From Christensenella sp. UBA1782 (GTDB lineage Bacteria > Bacillota > Clostridia > Christensenellales > DTU072): DNA of 21,122 nucleotides. The stretch covers positions 1 through 21,122 of the forward strand of contig DCGI01000074.1 in the NCBI GenBank assembly GCA_002315475.1. Reading direction: 5' to 3'. The position numbers and the translations under genes were made by a program. Shown piece after piece: positions 6,915 through 13,875 of the stretch. Under the pieces are notes generated by a model that was not told the DNA's origin, made no database searches, and saw only the letters and a list, made by a program, of their open reading frames with translations. Position 1 is the stretch's first letter, and each line of letters starts with the position of its first letter.

Positions 6915-7322
6915 TTAGAAGGGCATATCATCATCGCCCTCGATGGGTTTGAGATCGGCGACTTTGGCAGATGCTACCTTGGGGGTAGATGCTTCGGGAA
7001 GTTCGTTCACGTCGTCGCTCTTGGTGCTTAAAAATTGCACTTCGTCGGCTACGATTTCTACCGAATATCTCTTCGTACCGTCACTGGTCTCATAGCTTTT
7101 GTTCTGAATGGAACCGCAAATACCTACTTTGCTGCCTTTGCGCAAATACTTGCCGCAGTTTTCCGCCATAGCTCTCCAACAAATAACCGAGAAAAAGTCC
7201 GTCTCTTTCGAGCCGTAGCGACGGCTGACGGCAAGAGTAAACTTACAATTCACAAGGTCGTTTGCGGTAGTGGTGAGTTCGGGATCTTTGGTAAGATTTC
7301 CAATCATGAATACTCTGTTCAT
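6915..7322 (-). CDS. ssb: Single-stranded DNA-binding protein
   Basis: SSB coats single-stranded DNA during replication, recombination and repair. The 135-residue protein has an N-terminal OB fold (about 1-103, MNRVFMIGNLTKDPEL through VEIVADEVQFL), a short linker, and the acidic tip DDDMPF that recruits partner proteins. The linker (about 104-128, alanine-, serine- and valine-containing) is short, as in replication SSBs of Firmicutes. A GGAGG lies 7 nt upstream. It sits 12 nt after rpsF in the conserved rpsF-ssb-rpsR operon, which supports this being the housekeeping copy. Confidence 0.96.
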   Translation of the reverse strand: MNRVFMIGNLTKDPELTTTANDLVNCKFTLAVSRRYGSKETDFFSVICWRAMAENCGKYLRKGSKVGICGSIQNKSYETSDGTKRYSVEIVADEVQFLSTKSDDVNELPEASTPKVASAKVADLKPIEGDDDMPF

Positions 7323-7334
7323 AGTTTTCCTCCG

Positions 7335-7616
7335 TTAAATTCTGGTGATCATTTGACGAACGATATCGTCACTGATACGCATTTGTCTTTCGATTTCGGC
7401 AGGAGCATCGGCGCCGGCAGTGAACTTAACCAAGACGTAATAGCCTTCGTTCTTCTTGTCGATAGGATAAGCAAACTTACGGTTTCCCCACTTATCCGTC
7501 GTATCGACCGTTCCGCCTAAGGACTCAATCAATTGATTGTATTTATCAATCTGAGCCTGCTTCGCTTCTTCGTCGAGATCTTTATCAATGATGTACAGTA
7601 ATTGATATTGACTCAT
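7335..7616 (-). CDS. rpsF: 30S ribosomal protein S6
   Basis: S6 is a platform protein that binds 16S rRNA together with S18. The 93-residue chain has the family's ferredoxin-like pattern: YQLLYIIDKDLDEE at the start, DKWGNRKFAYPIDKKNEGYYVLVKF in the middle and ERQMRISDDIVRQMITRI at the end. The open frame extends 30 codons further upstream, but that stretch overlaps the structured leader. The start at 7616 has GGAGG 6 nt upstream and matches the normal S6 N-terminus. It is the first gene of its operon, with a promoter at 7698-7725 and a hairpin-rich leader. Confidence 0.95.
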   Translation of the reverse strand: MSQYQLLYIIDKDLDEEAKQAQIDKYNQLIESLGGTVDTTDKWGNRKFAYPIDKKNEGYYVLVKFTAGADAPAEIERQMRISDDIVRQMITRI

Positions 7617-7639
7617 AAAAAACCTCCTTCTGGACTTTT

Positions 7640-7690
7640 GGCTACCCTTGTAACGAGGTAGCAAGGAATTTTCTCGAATTTTTCCGAGAA
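7640..7690 (-). promoter_or_regulatory. Structured rpsF leader, candidate S6:S18 autoregulatory RNA
   Basis: The 75-nt leader contains a hairpin TTCTCG/CGAGAA (arms 7671-7676 and 7685-7690). It also contains two interleaved complementary pairs: CCTTG (7662-7666) with CAAGG (7646-7650), and GCTACC/GGTAGC (7657-7662 with 7641-7646). With almost no connecting nucleotides, these look like alternative hairpins rather than a stable pseudoknot. Firmicute rpsF leaders are known to bind the S6:S18 complex, so this is the expected place for such an element. I could not confirm the published consensus by eye. Confidence 0.5.
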
Positions 7691-7697
7691 TGTCTAT

Positions 7698-7725
7698 ATT
7701 ATACATATAATTAGAAAAAAGTAAA
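7698..7725 (-). promoter_or_regulatory. SigA-type promoter of rpsF-ssb-rpsR
   Basis: A perfect TATAAT -10 (7698-7703) and a TTTACT -35 (7720-7725) are 16 nt apart on the minus strand. Transcription should start near 7691, just before the leader hairpins. Confidence 0.7.
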
Positions 7726-7800
7726 GTGTTTTCGGTACAATTCTATAAAAACCGCCCAAAACTCTGTTTTTTACACGAAGTTCTTTCCCCTTTTACAAGA

Positions 7801-7823
7801 AAAACGAGGTTTCCCTCGTTTTT
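7801..7823 (-). terminator. Intrinsic terminator after the nucleoside transporter operon
   Basis: A 9-bp stem AAAACGAGG/CCTCGTTTT (7801-7809 with 7814-7822) with a 4-nt loop lies 12 nt after the last permease gene. In the minus direction it is followed by TTTTCTTGT, a modest T-run. Confidence 0.7.
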
Positions 7824-7834
7824 CCGTAATACCT

Positions 7835-8800
7835 TTATCTTTCTTCTCGGAAGTACGATAACCCGAGCGACGCCGGCGGCTGGGTTTCTCGTTTATTAAT
7901 AAGACTCGTCACGATCAGCACAAGTATCGTCACCAAAAACGGAAGCATATTAATAATTTCCTTAATATAACTTTTTGTCCCGACGTTAATATAGTTCGGC
8001 ACAATATACAAAGCGCCGAACACAATAGCACCGATGATGCCCAAATCGGGTTTCCAAACGGAAAAAATAACAAGTGCCACGGCGAGCCAACCGAAAGCAT
8101 CAATGGCATATTGCCAACTACCGCCGACGTATCCCATAATATAGAATAATCCGCCCAATCCGGCAATGGCAGAACCGATGATGGTAAAAGCATATTTATA
8201 TGCAATAACATTAATACCGGTAGCATCGGCAGTAGCGGGGTTTTCCCCGACTGCACGCAAACTCAGTCCGACTCTTGTCTTTTTCAGAACAACGGCGGCA
8301 ATAATAGCAAGTGCTATCGCCAAATAAACCAACGTTCCATACGATAAAAACAATGTTTCAAACCAGTTCAAATCCGTCCCCGAAACAAATCCTTTATTAA
8401 AAAACTTGTTACTTGCCACGCTAAAATAAGAATTATCAATACTGCTCCCGATAAAGTTTGCCAAGCCGACGCCAAATGTCGTTATGGTAAGACCGGTTAC
8501 ATTTTGGTTACACCGTAAAGTCACGGTCATAATACTATAAAGTAATCCCATAAAACCGGCAAAAAGCAGCGCAAAAATAATGGGTACGATGACGGCTCCC
8601 CCGTACGTCATTTCGGACACATCGGATAAGGATTTTATATAAAGATACTCTCCGACAACACCGCCCAAAGCACCTACGCACATGGTCCCCGGAATACCGA
8701 GATTCAGGTGTCCGCTTTTTTCGGTCAATGTTTCTCCGGTAGAACCGAACAAAAACACCGTACTAAAATTGATCGCATTATGTAAAAACGTTAAAAACAT
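7835..8800 (-). CDS. nupQ: Nucleoside-type ABC transporter permease (NupQ/YufQ-like)
   Basis: This 321-residue membrane protein is the second permease of a BMP-family nucleoside importer (BPD_transp_2 superfamily). About eight to ten hydrophobic segments are visible. The diagnostic stretch near the N-terminus, LTEKSGHLNLGIPGTMCVGA (26-45), is the family motif. LRAVGENPATADATGINV (about 185-200) is the conserved cytoplasmic loop that contacts the ATPase. Its start codon overlaps the stop of the preceding permease (TAATG), with GGAGG upstream, so translation is coupled. Substrate specificity cannot be read from the permease; the nucleoside assignment rests on the family and on the linked xpt. 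Confidence 0.88.
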   Translation of the reverse strand: MFLTFLHNAINFSTVFLFGSTGETLTEKSGHLNLGIPGTMCVGALGGVVGEYLYIKSLSDVSEMTYGGAVIVPIIFALLFAGFMGLLYSIMTVTLRCNQNVTGLTITTFGVGLANFIGSSIDNSYFSVASNKFFNKGFVSGTDLNWFETLFLSYGTLVYLAIALAIIAAVVLKKTRVGLSLRAVGENPATADATGINVIAYKYAFTIIGSAIAGLGGLFYIMGYVGGSWQYAIDAFGWLAVALVIFSVWKPDLGIIGAIVFGALYIVPNYINVGTKSYIKEIINMLPFLVTILVLIVTSLINKRETQPPASLGLSYFREER

Positions 8801-9942
8801 TATGCTTTTTCCTCCCTTTCTGCGCTCTCCGTTGTCTTTTTTTCTTTCTTTTCCGGCGTTGCATTTTTATTTTTTACTCTGAATTTTACTTGATAATTGA
8901 TAAAAAATTCGCAAGCAATAATGCAAAGCAAGAAGATTCCGACAATGATATTTTCAAATGCACTCGGTCCCAATTGATACACCGTATTGACTTGTGCTGC
9001 CCCTTGTTGCATAAAGACGACCAAAAATGCAGTCAATATCATGCCAAACGGATTAAAGTGTGCGAGCCAACTGACTAAAATGGCGGTAAATCCGCGTCCG
9101 CCCACGATATCGGCATAGACCGTAAAGTTTGTCCCGGCGACAAGAATCCATCCCATAATGCCGCAGAACAGTCCGGAAACTATCATGGTACGAATAATAA
9201 CTTTCTTGACATAAATACCGATATATTTCGCCGTGTTCGTTGATTCTCCCACCACCGATATTTCATATCCATGTTTAGAATACCGTAAGTAAAAGAACAT
9301 AAACAACGTTATTAAAACGACAATAATAATGTTCAAGAAATATTGTTGATTCATTATTTTGGGAAGATGTCCAAAGTTCAAGATGCCCAACACACCGGAT
9401 CCGCTTGTCACCCAAATACTGATACAAAGACTTACCAAAGCAGCCGCCACGTAATTCATCATCAGAGTAAACAATGTTTCATTGGTATTAAACAACGCTT
9501 TAAATATGGCAGGAATCACCGCCCAAATAACGCTGGCGATCATGCTGCAAACCAACATCAACACAAGAAGAGCCCCTTCGGGAATCTCTCCACCCCAATA
9601 AAAAACGCAAGCGGCACCGGCAAGACAACCCACCAATGTTTGACCTTCCGCACCGATATTCCAAAAGTGCATTTTGAAGGCAGGTGTCAATGCAATGGCA
9701 ATGCCTAATAATATCGCTATATTTTGAAAGAGCATCCAAATTCTTCTTTCCGTACCAAATGCGCCATTAAATAATTCTGCAAAAAATCCTCCAAAATCTT
9801 TACTGAAAATGCAGGAAAAACCGGCACAAAGCAACAGGCCGATAACACCGGCGCCTATTCTGATTACCCAACTTTTCCATTGCGGAATATCGGCACGCTT
9901 TATGATATGGACTAAAGGTTCTTTTTTCATTTTTTCATTCAT
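8800..9942 (-). CDS. nupP: Nucleoside-type ABC transporter permease (NupP/YufP-like)
   Basis: This 380-residue protein is the first permease of the importer. A charged cytoplasmic N-terminus (MNEKMKKEPLVHIIKRADI) precedes a first membrane helix at about 27-47. The family motif LTPAFKMHFWNIGAEGQTLV and the loop VVGESTNTAKYIGIYVKKVI are both present, with about nine hydrophobic segments overall. The C-terminal tail after about residue 350 is lysine- and glutamate-rich and likely cytoplasmic. GGAGG lies 8 nt before the start, and the gap from the ATPase gene is 3 nt. The family is secure; the transported purine is inferred. Confidence 0.88.
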   Translation of the reverse strand: MNEKMKKEPLVHIIKRADIPQWKSWVIRIGAGVIGLLLCAGFSCIFSKDFGGFFAELFNGAFGTERRIWMLFQNIAILLGIAIALTPAFKMHFWNIGAEGQTLVGCLAGAACVFYWGGEIPEGALLVLMLVCSMIASVIWAVIPAIFKALFNTNETLFTLMMNYVAAALVSLCISIWVTSGSGVLGILNFGHLPKIMNQQYFLNIIIVVLITLFMFFYLRYSKHGYEISVVGESTNTAKYIGIYVKKVIIRTMIVSGLFCGIMGWILVAGTNFTVYADIVGGRGFTAILVSWLAHFNPFGMILTAFLVVFMQQGAAQVNTVYQLGPSAFENIIVGIFLLCIIACEFFINYQVKFRVKNKNATPEKKEKKTTESAEREEKA

Positions 9943-9945
9943 AAG

Positions 9946-11784
9946 TTATTCCTCCGTTTTCGTCATAAGCAGTCCGAGTTCTTCTTTCTTGGCTTTTTTG
10001 CCTTCCACGATACCCGAAACCCTTCCGCTGCAAATAACAAGAATTCTATCACAAAGTGCCATCAAAACATCCAAATCCTCTCCGACGAAAATAACGGCAA
10101 CGTTCTTTTGTTTTTGTTGATTTAACAAGTTATAAATAAGATAAGAGGAGTTAATATCCAATCCTCTGACGGGATACGCCGCCATCAAGACTTTCGGCGA
10201 GGAAGATATTTCCCGTCCTACCAACACTTTTTGGACATTACCACCCGAAAGTTTACGAACAGGCGTCATATCGCTCGGTGTCACGACTTCCAACTCGTCA
10301 ATAATCTCATCGGCAAGAATCTTCGGCTTTTTACGATTGACGAAGATGGATTTTCCCTTTCGATAGCTCTTCAAAAGCATGTTATCGACGATACTCATGT
10401 TGCCGACGAGTCCCATGTTCAAACGGTCTTCGGGTACAAACGAAAGTTTGATACCCAACTCTCGAATTTCCAACGGCGTTTTGTGCTTCAAATCAATGAT
10501 TTCGTCCTCATAGAACAAAATCTGTTCTTCATTGACGAGTTTTTCGATTTCCTTCTTTTTCATGCCCGTCAAGTCGACTTTTTTACCGTCCGGATAATGG
10601 AAAAATCCTTGTTTTGCCATTTCTTTGATTTGTTTCAACGTTTTATGGAAGAACGTGACCGGCTTATTCTTTTTGGGATTGTGGAAAATAATATCGCCCG
10701 ATTCCGTTTTTTGCAAACCCGCAATACCTTCCAAAAGTTCTTTTTGTCCGTTTCCGGAAATACCGGCTATACCCAAAATTTCTCCGCCGTTGATGACGAA
10801 CGAAACGTCGTCCACCGCTTTTCCGCCTTCCTTATTCATAATGGTAAGGTTCTTAATTTCTAACCGCGGTTTGGGATCGACGGGCTCGGGACGTTCTATA
10901 TTCAGATCTATTTTTTTACCGACCATCATTTCGGTCAGCTCTTTTTCGTTCGTTTTCTTGGTTTCTACGGTGGCGATATGCTCCCCTTTCCGAAGGACGG
11001 CGACTCTGTCCGAAATTTCCATAACTTCGTTCAGCTTGTGGGTAATAATGATAATGGATTTGCCCGATTCTCGCATTTTGCGCAAAACGTCAAATAGTTT
11101 TTTGATTTCTTGCGGCGTCAGTACGGCGGTCGGCTCGTCCAAAATCAAAATGTCCGCCCCCCGATACAACACCTTTATTATCTCGACGGTCTGTTTCTCG
11201 GAAACGGACATATCGTATATTTTCTTACTTAAATCGATTTCAAAACCGTATTGGTCTGCGATTTGTTGCAAAACCTTGGCTCTGTTTTTTGTAAGATGAC
11301 CGAACTTAAACGCTTTTCCGAGTTTTATAAACGGAAGTGCACCGATTTTGGCTAGATACTTTGCTTGGATTTTTTTCTTCTTTTCGTCGGAAACATCGGC
11401 AAGTTCTTTTTCCATCTTTTCTTTGATTTTTTTCGTTTCTTCCGTAACCGAATAGACGGGCATCTTCTCCCCCAAAATAATGTTATCGGCGGCGGTAAAA
11501 ACGTCTACCAGCTTAAAGTGCTGATGAATCATACCTATTTTATAGGCAAACGCATCCTTGGGAGAACGAATCATAACCGGTTCACCGTTTACGAAAATTT
11601 CTCCTTCGTCCGGGAAATAGATACCGGAAATCATGTTCATAAGGGTGGTCTTTCCGCAACCGTTTTCTCCGAGTACCGAAAGAATTTCTCCCCTATAAAC
11701 AGTCAAATTGACGTTCTTATTGGCAACAACTTCGCCGAACGTCTTGGTTATATTTTTTAATTCTATAGCAACGGGTTTTTTCAC
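9946..11784 (-). CDS. nupO: Nucleoside ABC transporter ATPase with two insertions (NupO-like)
   Basis: This tandem ATPase energises the importer. NBD1 has Walker A GENGCGKT (39-46), signature MSVSEKQ (192-198), Walker B DILILDEP (211-218) and the switch histidine in ITHK (H249). NBD2 has the degenerate P-loop GISGNGQKE (341-349), SFVPEDR (448-454) and LSGGNVQ (512-518), as in this family's catalytically weaker second site. At 612 residues it exceeds the usual 500-515. There are lysine-rich extra segments at about 112-165 and 368-430. The frame opens at 11808 with an ATG lacking a ribosome site. I prefer GTG at 11784, because GGAGG lies 8 nt upstream and MKKPVAIELKNITKTFG matches the family start. 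A hairpin precedes the gene. Confidence 0.9.
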   Translation of the reverse strand: MKKPVAIELKNITKTFGEVVANKNVNLTVYRGEILSVLGENGCGKTTLMNMISGIYFPDEGEIFVNGEPVMIRSPKDAFAYKIGMIHQHFKLVDVFTAADNIILGEKMPVYSVTEETKKIKEKMEKELADVSDEKKKKIQAKYLAKIGALPFIKLGKAFKFGHLTKNRAKVLQQIADQYGFEIDLSKKIYDMSVSEKQTVEIIKVLYRGADILILDEPTAVLTPQEIKKLFDVLRKMRESGKSIIIITHKLNEVMEISDRVAVLRKGEHIATVETKKTNEKELTEMMVGKKIDLNIERPEPVDPKPRLEIKNLTIMNKEGGKAVDDVSFVINGGEILGIAGISGNGQKELLEGIAGLQKTESGDIIFHNPKKNKPVTFFHKTLKQIKEMAKQGFFHYPDGKKVDLTGMKKKEIEKLVNEEQILFYEDEIIDLKHKTPLEIRELGIKLSFVPEDRLNMGLVGNMSIVDNMLLKSYRKGKSIFVNRKKPKILADEIIDELEVVTPSDMTPVRKLSGGNVQKVLVGREISSSPKVLMAAYPVRGLDINSSYLIYNLLNQQKQKNVAVIFVGEDLDVLMALCDRILVICSGRVSGIVEGKKAKKEELGLLMTKTEE

Positions 11785-11797
11785 GCGTTGTACCTCC
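11782..11797 (-). promoter_or_regulatory. Ribosome-binding site that sets a GTG start for nupO
   Basis: GGAGG (11793-11797) is 8 nt before GTG (11782-11784). It lies inside the longer ATG-started frame, whose own ATG at 11806-11808 is preceded only by TTTATTTATTT, with no Shine-Dalgarno. Confidence 0.8.
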
Positions 11798-11814
11798 GAA
11801 TCATACATAAATAA

Positions 11815-11852
11815 ATAAAAAAGAGTTAGACGGAGAATACACTCCGTCTAAC
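11815..11852 (-). terminator. Hairpin terminator/attenuator between binding protein and ATPase genes
   Basis: An 11-bp perfect stem GTTAGACGGAG/CTCCGTCTAAC (11825-11835 with 11842-11852) is followed on the minus strand by TCTTTTTTATTTATT. No promoter is visible between it and nupO. It is therefore probably a partial terminator or 3' mRNA-stabilising hairpin that keeps the binding protein more abundant than the membrane complex. Confidence 0.75.
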
Positions 11853-11876
11853 CGTTGTTTTTTTAGTGCTAAAACC

Positions 11877-13091
11877 TTATTTAATGGTAATTCCGTCAAT
11901 ATTAATATCAAAATAAGGAGCGGAACGGAATTTGGATTCTTCAAAGATTCCTGCTTCAATAACTTGTGTATCCGGCGTAAACGCTGCATCCGAATTAACA
12001 TCAGCCATATAAGAATTAACGGTCTCACCACCATTCTTTGTGAACTTAGCGGTATCAAATACTTTGACCGTACCATCCATCAAATCCTTTTTCACTGCTT
12101 CAAGAGCTTCCGCCGTCCCTGCAGCCGCTACAGCCGTATTGATGTCGGAAAGTTCTACGGAACCATCTTCCAAACTTCCGGTCTTATCCGTTTCAATAGG
12201 GGTACCTTCCTTAGTGCAGGTAATAGCATATTTGTAGTAAGGAGCCCAATTGATTCTGGAAGAAACGATAAAGGTAGTGGGGCAGGATTTAACCGTACTG
12301 CCATTATACGAAACATTCGGTACGCCGGCAGTTTCGCAAGCGGAAGGAGCACCCATAGAATCGGCGTGTTGGCTAATTAAAATACAACCGTTTGTCATCA
12401 ATACGTTTGCGGTTTCTCTTTCGGATTTTTCATCATACCAAGAGTTTGTAAATCTTACTTCCATCGTAACGGAAGGGCAAACCGATTTAGCACCGAGATA
12501 GAAAGCGGTATAACCGGATTTTACTTCAGCATAAGGCCAAGCACCGACATAACCGATTTTTGCGGTATTTGTAGTAACTTTCGTACCGTTTATGGTAGTA
12601 CCGTTTGTAATCATCTCATTGATTTTCATGCCGGCAGCGACACCTGCAAGATAACGGCCTTCATAAATGGAGGCAAAAGCATTGTGATAGTTTGCAAGAT
12701 TTTCGGTATGAGCTTTGGTACCGGTAGCATGGCAGAATTGAACATTCGGAAATTCTTTCGCAGCTTGAATGATATAGTCTTCATGACCGAAAGAATCGGC
12801 AAAAATAAATTTGCATCCTTGGTCTACTAAATCGCAAGCAGCGGTATAGCAGGTAGCATCTTCAGGAATGTTTCTCTTAATAATAATTTGACTATCCTTC
12901 AGATTCAATTCTTTGCAAGCAGATTTAAACGCTTCAATAAAGTTGTTATCGTACGTACTGTTTTCATCGTGCAAACAAATAAGACCGACCTTAAAGTCTT
13001 CATCGTTATCGGAGCAAGCGGTAAAGCAAGCTACACAGGCTACGGCAAGTACTACGGCAAGTACAAGCACTAACAATTTCTTCATTTTCAT
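11877..13091 (-). CDS. nupN: BMP-family substrate-binding lipoprotein (NupN/BmpA-like)
   Basis: This is the membrane-anchored, extracellular substrate receptor of the ABC importer. Residues 1-25 form a lipoprotein signal peptide (MKMKKLL, then a hydrophobic core) with FTAC before the probable lipidated C26 and an acidic SDNDED stretch after it. The mature protein follows the Med/BMP pattern: FKVGLICLHDENSTYDNNF, then GCKFIFADSFGHEDYIIQAA, EGRYLAGVAAG, and KIGYVGAWPYAEVKSGYTAF. At 404 residues it is somewhat longer than typical (330-370). GGAGGT lies 9 nt before the ATG. It follows xpt by 54 nt without a visible terminator, and the ATPase and permeases follow, separated by an attenuator-like hairpin. 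BMP proteins of known specificity bind purine nucleosides; here the exact ligand is inferred from xpt linkage. Confidence 0.9.
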   Translation of the reverse strand: MKMKKLLVLVLAVVLAVACVACFTACSDNDEDFKVGLICLHDENSTYDNNFIEAFKSACKELNLKDSQIIIKRNIPEDATCYTAACDLVDQGCKFIFADSFGHEDYIIQAAKEFPNVQFCHATGTKAHTENLANYHNAFASIYEGRYLAGVAAGMKINEMITNGTTINGTKVTTNTAKIGYVGAWPYAEVKSGYTAFYLGAKSVCPSVTMEVRFTNSWYDEKSERETANVLMTNGCILISQHADSMGAPSACETAGVPNVSYNGSTVKSCPTTFIVSSRINWAPYYKYAITCTKEGTPIETDKTGSLEDGSVELSDINTAVAAAGTAEALEAVKKDLMDGTVKVFDTAKFTKNGGETVNSYMADVNSDAAFTPDTQVIEAGIFEESKFRSAPYFDINIDGITIK

Positions 13092-13145
13092 TTTTCTTTT
13101 ACCTCCAATTTTTTATTTTTTATTTCGAAAAAATGAAATGCGTTT

Positions 13146-13721
13146 TTATTCGGCAAAGACAACCTTCCCGTCGTCGGTCAAAGCCGCCACCTTTGCCAGC
13201 GATTCTACCCGAATCCCCTGCTCGCGGAGTTGATTACCGCCGTTTTGATAAACCTTTTCGATGACGGCGCCGCATCCGACCAAAGTCGCTCCCGCTTGCT
13301 TGACCAAGTCGATAAGCCCGCGCAAAGCCTCCCCCGTCGCCAAAAAGTCATCTAAGATAAGAACTCTGTCTTCGGCTGTCAAATACTCCTTAGAAACAGA
13401 AATGTCATATACCGTTGCGTGTGTATATGACATTACTTTACTCGTATAGACTTCTTTCGATTGATTTTTAGTTTTTCCCTTCTTCGCAAAAAGTAACGGG
13501 ACTTTCATTTCGTAGGCAGGGAAACAGGCTACCGCTATGCCCGAGGACTCTATGGTCAGAATTTTGGTTATTTTTTCTCCCGCAAAAAGCTCGGTAAACT
13601 CCTTCCCGATGGCGTGCATCAGTTCGCAGTCTATCCGATGATTCAAAAACCCGTCTACTTTCAGAATATCTCCGGGAAAAACTTTACCTTCCCGTACTAT
13701 TTTTTCTTTCAGTAAATTCAT
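13146..13721 (-). CDS. xpt: Xanthine phosphoribosyltransferase
   Basis: Xpt converts xanthine (and, more weakly, guanine) with PRPP to XMP or GMP in purine salvage. The 191-residue length matches the family. The PRPP-binding loop is VLILDDFLATGEA (about 120-132). Other Xpt segments are FLNHRIDCELMHAIGKEF near residue 30, ILTIESSGIAVACFPAY, and the C-terminal EKVYQNGGNQLREQGIRVESLA. A strong promoter (13753-13782) leaves a leader of only about 25 nt, so there is no room for the guanine riboswitch found upstream of xpt in Bacillus. The next gene is the BMP lipoprotein, giving an uptake-and-salvage unit. Confidence 0.93.
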   Translation of the reverse strand: MNLLKEKIVREGKVFPGDILKVDGFLNHRIDCELMHAIGKEFTELFAGEKITKILTIESSGIAVACFPAYEMKVPLLFAKKGKTKNQSKEVYTSKVMSYTHATVYDISVSKEYLTAEDRVLILDDFLATGEALRGLIDLVKQAGATLVGCGAVIEKVYQNGGNQLREQGIRVESLAKVAALTDDGKVVFAE

Positions 13722-13752
13722 GACCTTTTTCCTTTCTTGAAATGATAGTCTC

Positions 13753-13782
13753 AGTATACATAACTCGAAACAAGAATGTCAA
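13753..13782 (-). promoter_or_regulatory. SigA-type promoter of the xpt-nup operon
   Basis: A perfect TTGACA (13777-13782) is followed after 18 nt by TATACT (13753-13758) on the minus strand. AT-rich sequence and a tandem 11-bp repeat lie directly upstream. Confidence 0.7.
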
Positions 13783-13809
13783 ACATTTTGTCGAATCATT
13801 TTCAAAAAT

Positions 13810-13831
13810 TTTACCGTTTATTTACCGTTTA
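13810..13831. repeat. Tandem perfect 11-bp repeat upstream of the xpt promoter
   Basis: TTTACCGTTTA occurs twice in immediate tandem (13810-13820 and 13821-13831). The unit is about one helical turn and lies 27 bp upstream of the -35. A pair of same-face binding sites for a regulator is plausible. It does not resemble the Bacillus PurR box. Confidence 0.5.
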
Positions 13832-13875
13832 TTTTTTTGCTCTCGTGCGTACGCGAATCCTTATTATACTAAAGA

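Noticed and set aside
7640..7666. H-type pseudoknot in the rpsF leader
   Set aside because: The two pairings are interleaved, but the connecting loops have essentially no length to cross the helices, so alternative hairpins are more reasonable.
10231..11299. Two plus-strand open frames of 210 and 224 codons opposite the ABC ATPase
   Set aside because: The minus strand shows Walker, signature and switch motifs in this very stretch, so these frames are shadows.
13722..13875. Guanine/purine riboswitch before xpt
   Set aside because: The predicted start leaves only about 25 nt of leader, and no three-stem purine aptamer pattern is visible in the intergenic sequence.
13832..13875. Terminator after the SIS isomerase gene
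   Set aside because: GCGTACGC is palindromic, but on the coding strand it is followed by A residues rather than T, and the stem is too short; I found no convincing terminator here.
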